Below are positions 1 to 8,935 of a stretch of DNA of 64,000 nt, piece by piece. The position numbers were made by a program, and so were the translations under genes. The notes beneath the pieces were generated by a model. That model worked only from the letters and a program-made list of their open reading frames with translations. It did not search any database and was not told the origin of the DNA. The DNA comes from Streptomyces sp. Q6 (GTDB lineage: Bacteria; Actinomycetota; Actinomycetes; Streptomycetales; Streptomycetaceae). The stretch lies in assembly GCF_036967205.1 (NCBI RefSeq), contig NZ_CP146022.1, positions 8,494,001 through 8,558,000 of the forward strand, written 5' to 3'. How positions within the stretch are numbered: the first letter of the stretch is position 1; every line of letters starts with the position of its first letter.

Positions 1-1088
1 CGTTGACGGGTGGGGCTCATGGGCTGCGGCGTCGCCATGGCGATCCAGTGCCCGTGGTAGGTGACGACGCCCGTCTCGGACTCCGCGGCGTGCTCGAATG
101 CCGATCGGCCGTCGTCGGCCAGGACGAGTTCGTCGATGTCCGCGTTGATGACGCCGGCCGCCTTGGCCAAGTAGCGGAACCTGCCGTGTTCGAGCAGCGA
201 ATACTGGCAGTAGTCGGAATCCCAGACGTTGTTCGGGCCGCGCTCCGCACCCCAGGGGTAGTTCCAGGCGACGACAACCGCCGTCGTGATTCCCTCGACC
301 TCGGCGATCGCGTCCGCGACGTCGTGCGGGGTGTACCGCGTGGAGTTGTTGTCGTAGAGGACGATTCCGGTCACGCCGTGAACGACGTGGTAATAGTGCA
401 GATAGTCCTTGAGCCAGACGAGATCATTGTCCTTGGACACCGTGATCAGCGTGCGTTGCCCCGCGAACAGATCTGATTCGTCCGGGGCGATGTCCATGGT
501 GAATTCGCAACCGTGCACGGCGAGTGTCAATGTGTTGCCGGCCGGTGCGTCCACGATGCGCGAGCGCTGAGTGCGGCCCCAATCGCTCAAGGACAGCGAG
601 CCGTTGACGGGCACGCCGTCCACCCGCCAGTCCGCGCCCTCGAGCACCGCTCGCAGATTGCGCAGCGGCGGACCTGAGAGCCATACGCCGTCGTCGTGAC
701 GGAAGGCGTCGTAGTAGAGGGTCGTACTGTCGAACTTCTCAAGGTAGTCGGGCTGTTGGTCGGCGGGCTTGCGAGGAGGTTCGCGGCGCAGATCGGAATG
801 TGCGGGCAGTGTCATCCCGCTCGGCTCGACGACCTTGATGGTCTTCTTCGGTGGCTTCGCGGAAGCGCGACTGCGATCCCAGGCGTCCTTCGCGCGACGC
901 ACCGGCTCGAGGAACTCCTCCAAAGGGAGAGGACCGGATCTACGCTCAGAACGATTGATGACGTCGGTCAGCTGAGCGACCTTCTCTTCGATCCTCAACA
1001 TTTCTGTACGCAGCATTTCCGCACTCAGGTTTTCCTCGCGGTCCGTTACGGGTGCCATCTCGGCGCGTTCGACGGCCTCTGACGTCAT
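1..1088 (-). CDS. Family 92-like (DUF23) glycosyltransferase, 3' end outside the window
   Basis: An uninterrupted leftward frame of 362 codons starts at the ATG at 1088, which is preceded by GGAGAAGG, and leaves the window at base 1. The N-terminal 100 residues are charged and may be coiled coil. The C-terminal part holds the features of a glycan-processing glycosyltransferase with a GT-A fold: LVWLKDYLHYYHVVHGV, then LYDNNST, and an acidic metal-binding motif INADIDELV near residue 317. This arrangement is typical of the DUF23/GT92 group. The donor and acceptor cannot be read from sequence; a sugar transfer to a surface polysaccharide or teichoic-acid-like polymer is likely because the divergent neighbour is a glycerophosphotransferase. 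It shares a 366-bp intergenic region with that gene. There is no signal peptide, so it should act in the cytoplasm. Confidence 0.75.
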   Translation of the reverse strand, partial: MTSEAVERAEMAPVTDREENLSAEMLRTEMLRIEEKVAQLTDVINRSERRSGPLPLEEFLEPVRRAKDAWDRSRASAKPPKKTIKVVEPSGMTLPAHSDLRREPPRKPADQQPDYLEKFDSTTLYYDAFRHDDGVWLSGPPLRNLRAVLEGADWRVDGVPVNGSLSLSDWGRTQRSRIVDAPAGNTLTLAVHGCEFTMDIAPDESDLFAGQRTLITVSKDNDLVWLKDYLHYYHVVHGVTGIVLYDNNSTRYTPHDVADAIAEVEGITTAVVVAWNYPWGAERGPNNVWDSDYCQYSLLEHGRFRYLAKAAGVINADIDELVLADDGRSAFEHAAESETGVVTYHGHWIAMATPQPMSPTRQ

Positions 1089-1454
1089 GGGTCGCCCTTC
1101 TCCTACTGTGGTCGCGCCCGATGCTCTTCAAACGCTTGACCGCATCTCGGCGCAGGATTTCAGCTCCAACAGATCGCGCAGCATACAGTCGCGCGCAGCG
1201 CTCCATGACCCATGAATCCGGAGGGAATATCGGATTATCGGGCTTCCCTTCGGATGTCGGTCCGGGACGGAATCCGCACGCCTCACGGAACTGTGACGGG
1301 ACTTTGTCCCACGGACCGTGCCCTTGCCCAGCGCTGGTCGTTAACGCGAGCGATGCGTGACGTACCCCGCTGAGACCGGCTGCGTTTACGTGCTTCTCCT
1401 TGCCCACGCGTACACCTCGCAGGAGATGCCCGGCGGCCCAGAGAAAGGCTTCAG
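1089..1454. promoter_or_regulatory. Divergent intergenic region between two glycopolymer genes
   Basis: These 366 bases separate two divergently transcribed glycosyltransferase genes and should hold both promoters. The stretch around 1215-1250 is locally less GC-rich than the flanks. I could not assign a confident -10/-35 pair and see no open frame with coding character. Confidence 0.4.
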
Positions 1455-4400
1455 GTGTCCCTCGTTCCCCGGTTGAGCGTGATCGTGCCCGTGTACAACG
1501 TGGAGCGTTATCTCGCCGCGTGTTTGGATTCGCTGGTCGCGCAGACCTTGCGGGAGTTGGACATCGTCGTGGTCGATGACGGGTCGCCCGACGGCTCGGC
1601 GGCGATCGCCGCCGCATACGCCGCGCGTGACTCCCGGATCAGGCTGGTGCGTCAGGAGAACGCGGGGCTCGGTGCGGCGCGCAACGCAGGCATGGCGGCG
1701 GCCGACCCGCGCACCGAGTACGTGGCCTTCGTGGACAGCGACGACACGGTGCCGCCGGATGCCTACCGGACGATGACGGACAGTCTCGACGCGACGGGGT
1801 CGGACTTCGCTACGGGAAACGTGCACCACGTGAACTCGGTGAAGACCTGGCAGGTTCCGCTGTTGTCGATGCTGGGAAGGGAGCCGCGGGCCGCCACTCA
1901 CATCAGTGAGTTTCCGGGACTGGTCGCGGACCGGATCGCGTGCAACAAGGTCTTTCGTCGGTCGTTCCTCTCGGAGCACGGCCTCACGTTCCCCGAAGGC
2001 GTGCTCCACGAGGACATTCCCCTCGTGGTTCCCGCGCACTACCTCGCGCGCACGGTGGACGTCATCGCGGATGTCACGTACCACTGGCGGACGCGGGACG
2101 ACGGCGGCGAGGCTTCGATCACGCAGCGGCGCACGCTGCCCAAGGCGGTGCGCGATCGCGTCGCCGCGGTGCAGCACGTCTCCGACTTTCTCGCCTCGCG
2201 GCCGGGACCGGAGTACGCCGCCTTCAAGTCGGCCTACGACGCGCGGACCCTCAAGGACGACCTCAAGATCTTCCTCGACGTGTTTCCCGAGGGCGACGAC
2301 GAGTACCGCAGCACGTTCATGACGGCGGTCAACTCGTACCTCGACACCATCGACGAGCGATTGGTGCTCGCCCTGCCCATCGCCCTGCGGGTGAAGTGGC
2401 TGCTGGTACGCGAGCGGCGTACGCAGGAGCTGCTGGCGCAGATCGCCGCCGAACGCAGCCGCGAACCACTCCAGATGAAGGGGTGGGTACGCAAGTACGC
2501 CGCGCCCGCCGCGTTGCGTGGCTCCGAGGTGAACCTGCCGAAGAAGGCGCTGCGTTTCGACCGCGAGCTGAACCTGAAGGCGCCGTTGCGTGACGCCCGG
2601 TGGGAAGCCGACAAGCTGGTCCTCACCGGTGACGCCTGGATCCACAGGATGGACGTACCGAACCGCTTCTCCACGGTCAAGGTGCTGCAGCTGCGCCGCA
2701 CGGGCAGCCGCAGGCGCATCGTGGTGCCTCTGCGCAACCGCTACAGCCCGCTGTGCACGACGGACTCGGGGCAGGCGCAGCACAACTACGACTGGGCCGG
2801 CTGGCAGTTCACCCTCGACCCCGATCGGCTGCGCGGCCGCGGCGGGCGCTGGGAGGAGTCGACCTGGAGTGTCGGCATGTTCGTCATGACCGGCGCGCAG
2901 CGGCGCAAGCTCGCCGTGCAGGCATCGGGGCCCTCACGCGCTCACTATCCGCCCTACCGCTGGCTCGACGACGACTTCCGGCTGCGCCCGTTCGTGACCA
3001 AGAACCAGCTCAAACTGCGGGTGGAAAGGGTGCGGGCGGTCGTCCACTCGTACGCACTGGAAACGTCGACGCACAGCCTCACCTTCGAAGGCGACATCCG
3101 TACTCCCCTTACCGACGTCGAGGCGGCGTCCGCCGTGCTGCGTGTGCGATCCTCCGACACCGATCAGGTGCTGAACCTGCCCCTGGACGTCTCGACCGAC
3201 GGCCTCGGACGGCGCTCCTTCCGCTTCACCGCTCCCTTGACCTCGTTCACAGGTGACATCCCGCAGTGCAACTGGTCGACCGACATCGTGGTGACCGACG
3301 GCCCCGACGCCGAAGAGCGCCGATTCGGAGCCGTCATGGCCGACGGACTGGCCGACAGGTCCTACCCGCTGGACGCACCCGGCGGGGACGAGACGGGCGG
3401 GGCGGACTCCGAGATCGCCGTGATCGCCGGCCACACGGGCTACCTGAAGTTCCGGCACCGCCCTGCCCACGCACTCCTCACCGAGATGACGGAGACGGAA
3501 GCCGGCTTCCGGATGCTCCTCACCACCGGCGCCCGCCTGTCCAATCCGTCGCTCGTGGTCAGTGCCGACGGCCGGTTCGAGGAGCGTCTGGTGCCCACGC
3601 GTCGCGTCGGCGGATCGGCCGACGGAATCGCCACGTTCGAAGCGGTCTTCGACCCGGCGCGCACCGGCCGCGAGGGGGACAAGCCGCTGCCCGCCGGGCG
3701 CTGGGACTTCAAGCTGCGCGACAGTGACCATGCCGAGGACGTCCCCGTCCGCCTCGATCGGCTCGCGTCGGCGACGTTCCCCCACCACACGGTTCGACGA
3801 GGCCGCCGCTACTGGTTGGAATCACGCCGCTTCGATCAGTTGCAGCTCAACTGCCGCAGCGAGCTCAGCGACCTGGAGCGCGGCCCCTACCGTCAACTCG
3901 AACTCCGCAACAGCGTCTACCACCGCCTGCGCCGCAGCGAACCGCTGCGCGACCAGGTCTTCTACTTTTCCTACAACGGCAAGCAGTACTCCGACAGCCC
4001 GCGTGCCATGCACGAGGAACTCCAGCAACGAGGCACCGCCCTGCGACACCTGTGGGCCGTACGCGACGGGCAGGTCACGCTGCCCGAGGGCACGGACCCG
4101 GTGCCCATGTGGAGCCGCGCATGGTTCGAGGCCCTCGCGACGAGCCGGTACATCGTCACCAACGGGCACCTGCCGGAGTGGATCGAGCGGCGTCCCGGCC
4201 AGGTCATCGTCCAGACCTGGCACGGCACCATGCTCAAGAAGATCGGCCACGACATCGAGACGCTGCACTTCGACAAGGAGTACCAGAACCGGTTGCGCCT
4301 GGAGGCTCAGCAGTGGAGCCTCCTCGTCTCCTCCAACCGGTTCTCGACCCCGATCCTGAAGCGCGCCTTCTCCTTCGACGGCGAGATCGTCGAGACGGGC

Positions 4401-5033
4401 TACCCGCGCAACGACTACCTCTACCGTTCCGACATCGAAGCCTTCGGCAAGGAAGTACGGGAGAAGCTCGGCATCCCGTACGACAAGAAGGTCGTGCTGT
4501 ACGCCCCCACCTGGCGCGACGACCTCAAGCACGGCGCCGGACGGTTCAAGTTCGACATGCAACTCGACGTCGAGGCCGCCAAGAGCGCGCTCGGCGCCGA
4601 TCACGTCCTGCTGGTGCGCCGCCACTCCAACATCGTCGACCGCGTCCCGGGCGCCGACAACGGTTTCGTGTTCGACGTGTCGGACTACCCGGACATCGCC
4701 GACCTCTACGCGGCCTCGGACATCCTCATCACGGACTACTCCTCGGTGATGTTCGACTTCGCCCACACCCGCCGCCCCATGCTGTTCTTCACATACGACC
4801 TCGAGCACTACCGGGACACCCTGCGCGGCTTCTACTTCGACTTCGAGAAGAACGCCCCCGGCCCCCTGCTGCGCACGTCGGACCAAGTCATCGACGCCGT
4901 ACGCTCCATCGACACGGTGCGCGCCGACCACCAGGACCGCTACAGCAAGTTCCTGGAGACGTTCTGCGGCCTCGATGACGGAAGCGCGTCCGCGCGCGTG
5001 GTGGACCGCATGCTGGAGATCGGCAGCGCCTGA
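1455..5033 (+). CDS. Bifunctional GT2 glycosyltransferase / CDP-glycerol glycerophosphotransferase
   Basis: This 1192-residue protein fuses two enzymes. Residues about 5-230 are a GT-A family 2 domain with VIVPVYNVERYL, DDGSPDGS at 41-48 and the metal-binding FVDSDD at 92-97. Residues about 830-1185 are a TagB/TagF-type glycerophosphotransferase domain with QTWHGTMLKKIG near 920, YAPTWRDD near 1015 and DILITDYSSVMFDF near 1090. The linker of about 500 residues looks beta-rich. The family uses CDP-glycerol or CDP-ribitol to build wall teichoic-acid-type polymers at the inner membrane face; the GT2 domain probably adds the sugar of the repeat. The GTG start at 1455 has an AGAAAGG ribosome site a few bases upstream. 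The gene stands alone and is followed by a strong hairpin. The polymer it makes is inferred only. Confidence 0.85.
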   Translation: MSLVPRLSVIVPVYNVERYLAACLDSLVAQTLRELDIVVVDDGSPDGSAAIAAAYAARDSRIRLVRQENAGLGAARNAGMAAADPRTEYVAFVDSDDTVPPDAYRTMTDSLDATGSDFATGNVHHVNSVKTWQVPLLSMLGREPRAATHISEFPGLVADRIACNKVFRRSFLSEHGLTFPEGVLHEDIPLVVPAHYLARTVDVIADVTYHWRTRDDGGEASITQRRTLPKAVRDRVAAVQHVSDFLASRPGPEYAAFKSAYDARTLKDDLKIFLDVFPEGDDEYRSTFMTAVNSYLDTIDERLVLALPIALRVKWLLVRERRTQELLAQIAAERSREPLQMKGWVRKYAAPAALRGSEVNLPKKALRFDRELNLKAPLRDARWEADKLVLTGDAWIHRMDVPNRFSTVKVLQLRRTGSRRRIVVPLRNRYSPLCTTDSGQAQHNYDWAGWQFTLDPDRLRGRGGRWEESTWSVGMFVMTGAQRRKLAVQASGPSRAHYPPYRWLDDDFRLRPFVTKNQLKLRVERVRAVVHSYALETSTHSLTFEGDIRTPLTDVEAASAVLRVRSSDTDQVLNLPLDVSTDGLGRRSFRFTAPLTSFTGDIPQCNWSTDIVVTDGPDAEERRFGAVMADGLADRSYPLDAPGGDETGGADSEIAVIAGHTGYLKFRHRPAHALLTEMTETEAGFRMLLTTGARLSNPSLVVSADGRFEERLVPTRRVGGSADGIATFEAVFDPARTGREGDKPLPAGRWDFKLRDSDHAEDVPVRLDRLASATFPHHTVRRGRRYWLESRRFDQLQLNCRSELSDLERGPYRQLELRNSVYHRLRRSEPLRDQVFYFSYNGKQYSDSPRAMHEELQQRGTALRHLWAVRDGQVTLPEGTDPVPMWSRAWFEALATSRYIVTNGHLPEWIERRPGQVIVQTWHGTMLKKIGHDIETLHFDKEYQNRLRLEAQQWSLLVSSNRFSTPILKRAFSFDGEIVETGYPRNDYLYRSDIEAFGKEVREKLGIPYDKKVVLYAPTWRDDLKHGAGRFKFDMQLDVEAAKSALGADHVLLVRRHSNIVDRVPGADNGFVFDVSDYPDIADLYAASDILITDYSSVMFDFAHTRRPMLFFTYDLEHYRDTLRGFYFDFEKNAPGPLLRTSDQVIDAVRSIDTVRADHQDRYSKFLETFCGLDDGSASARVVDRMLEIGSA

Positions 5034-5046
5034 TCGCCAAGTGCAC

Positions 5047-5090
5047 CCAGGCGTAGAGCTGCCCTGGCGGTGGAGCAGCTCTACGCCTGG
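5047..5090 (+). terminator. Perfect 16-bp stem hairpin after the glycerophosphotransferase gene
   Basis: CCAGGCGTAGAGCTGC at 5047-5062 pairs perfectly with its complement at 5075-5090 around a 12-base loop. It begins 13 bases after the stop codon at 5033. No U-run follows, which is common for Streptomyces terminators. Confidence 0.75.
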
Positions 5091-5304
5091 CCCTCGCCGG
5101 CGAGCATCGCGGGGGCTTGCCGCTCGATCGGTCGGCATCTGATCTGAACTGGCCTGCTCCGTACGGCAGTTGGGGAGGAAGCTGTGAGCTGAGCAGCCAG
5201 ACCGACGCGGGTTGTCCGAGCCTGAGGGCCCAGACCGGCGGCCCAGTGGTCACGCGTTCCACCCATGGACCGCCCTCGGGGCCGGGCGGGTCGGCCGGTC
5301 GCGG

Positions 5305-6180
5305 TCAGGCTGCAGAGGCGGTCAGTACGGACGTGGCGGCCAGCCGGAGATTCCTGATCATCGGATTCGGGTCGCCCTTGCGGCTGATCAGGACGACCTG
5401 GCTGGGAGGCGCGTCCTCGATCGGTACGGTGACGAGGTCGGGACGCAATGAGCTACGCCGATCGCCGACCGGCAGCACGGCGATCGCCCTGCCACTCGCG
5501 ACGAGTTCGAGCTTGTCCTCGTAGCTCTCGATCATTGGCACGTCGGTCCCGAGGATGCGGTACGAGGTCCAGTCCGCGGTCTCGAACGCACAGGGCGCCG
5601 CCTCCTCGCCGGCCAGTTCGTCCGCGGTCACCGACGCGCGGTCGGCCAAGGGATGGCCGCGCGGGACCGCGAGCATCCGTGACTCCTCGTACAGCGGGGT
5701 GGTGGACACGTCGCCGGCGCCGAACGGCAGCGGGGCCCGCGCGATCAGTGCGTCGACGCGCTTGTCGGACAGCGCCTCGACGTCGCGGCAGCTCAGGTAC
5801 CGGGTGGCGATCTCGGCGTCCGGATGGCGACGGCGCAGTTCCCGTACGGCGGCAGTGATCACCAGGTCTTCGACGTAACCGATCGTGATTCGTTCGGTCT
5901 CGGCTGGTTCGCGCACGGCCAGCTCGGCCTGGCGGGCGGCCTGGAGCAGGGCTTGGGCCCGGGGGAGGAAGGTCTGGCCGGCCACGGTGAGCCGGGCGCC
6001 CTGGGGGACGCGGTCCAGCAGTCGTACGCCGAGATACTTCTCCAGCCGTTGGATCTGGCGGCTCAGCGCCGGCTGGGCCACGTGCAGGTCGGCGGCGGCC
6101 CGGCCGAAGTGCTGGTGCGCCGCCACCACGGTGAAGTAGCGCACCAGCCGCAGTTCCAGGTCCTGTCCGAGATCGTTCAC
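5305..6180 (-). CDS. LysR-family transcriptional regulator
   Basis: The 291-residue protein has the full length of the family. The winged helix-turn-helix is at residues about 12-70 (FGRAAADLHVAQPALSRQIQ, then LGVRLLDR). The remainder is a periplasmic-binding-protein-like effector domain with two lobes. It is transcribed away from the NAD(P)H oxidoreductase at 6303, with 122 bases between the two starts, the classic arrangement in which a LysR protein controls its divergent neighbour and itself. The inducer is unknown; a quinone or electrophile would fit. The reading is intact and codon use matches that of the neighbours. Confidence 0.9.
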   Translation of the reverse strand: MNDLGQDLELRLVRYFTVVAAHQHFGRAAADLHVAQPALSRQIQRLEKYLGVRLLDRVPQGARLTVAGQTFLPRAQALLQAARQAELAVREPAETERITIGYVEDLVITAAVRELRRRHPDAEIATRYLSCRDVEALSDKRVDALIARAPLPFGAGDVSTTPLYEESRMLAVPRGHPLADRASVTADELAGEEAAPCAFETADWTSYRILGTDVPMIESYEDKLELVASGRAIAVLPVGDRRSSLRPDLVTVPIEDAPPSQVVLISRKGDPNPMIRNLRLAATSVLTASAA

Positions 6181-6302
6181 GCTTCCAGCGTACGTGTCAT
6201 GCCGTTTCGGAAAGATCAGGTTGCCGAACCGGTCTTGGACGCCCGTGCCGTCCTGGGCTTTGACTGAACGGGCAACGTTTCCCCAGGAAAGAGACAGGTG
6301 CG

Positions 6303-7301
6303 ATGAAGGCGATCCAGTTCCACGAAGCGGGCGGCCCGGAAGTCTTGCGGTACGACGAGGTGCCGGTTCCCGAGATCGGTCCGGGCGAGGTCCTCGTCCG
6401 GGTGCACGCGGCGGGCATCAACCCCCCGGACTGGTACCTGCGTGAGGGGATGAAGGTCATGCCGGCCGAGATGAGGCCGCCGCTGGCGTTCCCCCTGATC
6501 CCCGGAACGGACATGTCGGGTGTGGTCGAGGCGGTCGCTCCGGACGTGCGGGGGTTCGCCGTCGGTGACGAGGTCTTCGGCATGCTGCGGTTCCCCGGAT
6601 TCGACGGCAGGACGTACGCCGAGTACGTGGCCGCGCCGGCTTCGGACCTGGCTCACAAGCCGGCCGGAATCGGCCACGTGCAGGCGGCCGGGGCTCCCAT
6701 GGCCGTGCTCACGGCCTGGCAGTACCTGGTGGATCTCGGCCACGACGTGCCGTCTCCTTTCACCGGCCAGGTGCACCGGCCGGTACCGATCACGCCAGGA
6801 ATGACCGTGCTGGTCAACGGGGCCGCCGGTGGCGTGGGCCACTTCGCGGTGCAGCTGGCGAAATGGAAAGGGGCGCACGTCATCGCGGTGGCCTCGGGCC
6901 GGCACGAGCAGTTCCTGCGCAAGCTCGGCGCCGATGAGTTCATCGACTACACCAGGACGCGGGCCGCGGACGTCGTCAGCGGTGTGGACCTGGTGATCGA
7001 CGCCGTCGGTGGCCCGGACAGCGCACGCTTTCTGACGGTGCTCAAGCGCGGCGGCGCCATGCTGCCGGTGTTCTTCGCCGAGTACGACCCGGAGGTGACG
7101 GCGAGTCTGGGCATCACGGTCTCGAACATCCAGGTGCGTTCCAGCGGTGCCCAGCTCGCCGAGATCGGGCGCTTGTTCGACGAGGGCAAGCTCCAGGTAG
7201 GGGTGGACAGCACCTATCCGCTGCCCGAAGCGGGCACGGCACACGAGCGGGCCGCGCGGGGCCACATCCAAGGCAAGATCGTGCTGACGGTGGTCTCGTG
7301 A
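6303..7301 (+). CDS. NADP-dependent zinc-independent alcohol dehydrogenase-like oxidoreductase (quinone reductase type)
   Basis: This 332-residue protein has the medium-chain dehydrogenase/reductase fold. The N-terminal GroES-like domain includes AAGINPPDWYLREG and IPGTDMSGVVEAV. The Rossmann nucleotide site is VNGAAGGVGHFAVQLAKW near residue 172. The zinc ligands of true alcohol dehydrogenases are absent, which places it with quinone oxidoreductases. It probably reduces quinones or enones with NADPH in the cytosol. An AGGAAAGAGACAGG stretch precedes the ATG. It lies divergent to the LysR gene and is probably regulated by it. Confidence 0.9.
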   Translation: MKAIQFHEAGGPEVLRYDEVPVPEIGPGEVLVRVHAAGINPPDWYLREGMKVMPAEMRPPLAFPLIPGTDMSGVVEAVAPDVRGFAVGDEVFGMLRFPGFDGRTYAEYVAAPASDLAHKPAGIGHVQAAGAPMAVLTAWQYLVDLGHDVPSPFTGQVHRPVPITPGMTVLVNGAAGGVGHFAVQLAKWKGAHVIAVASGRHEQFLRKLGADEFIDYTRTRAADVVSGVDLVIDAVGGPDSARFLTVLKRGGAMLPVFFAEYDPEVTASLGITVSNIQVRSSGAQLAEIGRLFDEGKLQVGVDSTYPLPEAGTAHERAARGHIQGKIVLTVVS

Positions 7302-7909
7302 TCGCCGATCACGCGTTATGTAGAGGGACCGGGCACGGAGGGGCCGCTTGGCGGTGTTCTGCTGGGAGATCGCAACTGTCACCTCGTCCAGGACGGTGCG
7401 CGGGACGGCACCGTACGCGGCCTGAGGGAGGGTGGGCGCCCCGACGATGTGGAGGCCGACACGGTGCTCCTGGAGGCGCTGCGTCACGGCGTCGGCAGCG
7501 GGGAGTGGAGTGCCGTGGAGGTCGCCGTCTGCTGACCGGATGTCCACGCCGTGATCGCCGACGTGCAGCACGACGTGTTCGCCGGGGTGTTTCCTCCACG
7601 AGCTCGGCGACGTGCTCGTCAAGCAGCCGTGTCGGCTCCTCGGGCGCCCCAGGCGCTGACATCGAGATCACAGCCGGTTGACGACGGGGTCCTGCGTCCA
7701 GTCCCAGCGCAGAACTCGTGGGCGGCGTATGGGGACGCGTATGTCCGCCTGCACCCACCGCAACCGCAGGGCCTTCGATCTCCGAGCCGCTTCCTGCATC
7801 CGTCCGAACACGCTAAACGACGGTGCACGGTGGACGCGTCGAACTATCAAATCAGCCTTCTTGTCGTATTTTGTGGCTGTTTCAATGAGTTCGTCACGGA
7901 AGGCTTGTC
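7302..7909. pseudogene. No intact gene; frameshifted leftward remnant of an unrecognised protein
   Basis: About 600 bases with no convincing complete gene. On the minus strand two frames each keep coding-like pieces that would join by a frameshift near 7600. One reads TRLLDEHVAELVE and the other KHPGEHVVLHVGDHGVD, continuing through VGAPTLPQAAYGAVP to about 7370. This suggests a decayed gene of roughly 110 codons. I do not recognise the family. The last 100 bases before 7910 are relatively AT-rich and should carry the promoter of the next gene. Confidence 0.35.
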
Positions 7910-8308
7910 ATGCATCCTGTCTGCGTCCGTATCGCCTCGGTAGGCGCCGGTCTGCTGCTGTCCGCCGCTCCTCTGGCCGCGGCCCCCGCCGTCGCCAGCC
8001 CCTCCGCCGCTGCCGCGTCGGTGCAGTCGGCGCCGCGGCCCACCCTGTCGGCCAAGGCCACCGTGAAATCCATCAGGGCCTGGCAGGAGTTCCGCGTCTA
8101 CGGCTCCTCCACCCGTCTTCCGGCTGGGACCCGCGTCACCCTGCAGCAGATGCAGAAGAAGAAGTGGGTGAGCCTGCCCATCCACATGAACACCACGCGC
8201 AGCCACACCTACAACCTGCGTGTGAAGCTCGGTCTCAAGGGTCTCAACAAGATCCGCATCGTAGGCGGTGGCGCCGTCTCCAACACCGTCCAGGTCACCA
8301 TCCGCTAA
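7910..8308 (+). CDS. Small secreted protein with a beta-sandwich-like domain
   Basis: The 132-residue product begins with a Sec signal peptide (residues 1 to about 30, ending in APAVAS, followed by an alanine-rich stretch). The mature part of about 95 residues has alternating hydrophobic beta-strands: ATVKSIRAWQEFRVYG, RVTLQQMQKKKWVSL, HTYNLRVKLGLKGLNKIRIV and VQVTIR. This is the pattern of short Ig-like or bacterial surface domains seen alone in many Streptomyces secreted proteins. It has no cysteines and no catalytic motif. The ATG follows GGAAGG at about the right distance. Function is unknown; binding or wall association is possible. Confidence 0.7.
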   Translation: MHPVCVRIASVGAGLLLSAAPLAAAPAVASPSAAAASVQSAPRPTLSAKATVKSIRAWQEFRVYGSSTRLPAGTRVTLQQMQKKKWVSLPIHMNTTRSHTYNLRVKLGLKGLNKIRIVGGGAVSNTVQVTIR

Positions 8309-8405
8309 GCCACCGCCGGCAGCTCGAACCATCAAAGAGATCCCTGCGGATCCCCGCCATCGACGCGCTGGGGATCCGTGAACCCGTAGTCACTGGCTCC
8401 GTCAC

Positions 8406-8429
8406 CTACTGGCTCGCAGGAGCCAGTAG
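8406..8429 (+). terminator. 10-bp stem hairpin between convergent units
   Basis: CTACTGGCTC at 8406-8415 pairs perfectly with GAGCCAGTAG at 8420-8429 around a GCAG loop. It lies about 100 bases after the secreted-protein gene and before a leftward gene fragment, so it could stop transcription in both directions. Confidence 0.55.
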
Positions 8430-8625
8430 CAGGCCACGACCTCGCTGGTCTGTTCCCGGCGAACCTGACCGGGCTGCCGCGAGGGAGTCGCAGTCTCACC
8501 TCGCGTAGCGCTGGAGCTGGTACGGGTCATGCTCCGCCCCCCAAGGGTACGGACGCTCCGGGCCTCCCCTCCCTCTGCCCGCACTCCCATGGCGCGTCCC
8601 AGGCTGTCGGTCACGGTGAGGCAAT

Positions 8626-8848
8626 GATCAGTTCGCCCACCGCGTGATGGTCTCCGTGCCCGAGGAGGAGTTGCCCAGGTTCAGGCAGGAGGTCGTCACG
8701 GTGACTGTTCTGATGGACAGGCCGGAGGTGACACCGGGGTCCGTCGTCACGCAGGTGGCGTACCGCCTGTTGCTGTTCACGGACACCGTCTGGTCGGTGA
8801 GCAGTAGACCGGGGGAGTAGCTGAAGTTGGCGGTCAGGATGCAGGTGG
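8626..8848 (-). pseudogene. 3' fragment of a secreted protein gene, cut by the IS630-type insertion
   Basis: The minus strand reads ATCILTANFSYSPGLLLTDQ, then TVSVNSNRRYATCV, and continues to a stop at 8626. The beta-rich, cysteine-containing pattern with SYSPGLLL is typical of small secreted Streptomyces proteins. The frame is interrupted exactly at the left inverted repeat of the IS630-type element. The sequence beyond the right repeat (10595 onward) does not give a recognisable N-terminus or signal peptide, so the 5' part seems lost or decayed. The C-terminus is also shorter than I would expect for the family. Confidence 0.5.
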
Positions 8849-8935
8849 CTAGTGCCCTGACCGGGAAGGTTCGCCGGGTTGTTGGTGGTGGCGGTTGGAT
8901 GTGCGGTGACGTCCGATCCGACCGTTGGGGGTGCG

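Noticed and set aside
1386-2783. 465-codon minus-strand frame opposite the GT2 domain
   Set aside because: The plus strand encodes clear GT2 motifs here; the minus frame is rich in Arg, His and Val without motifs.
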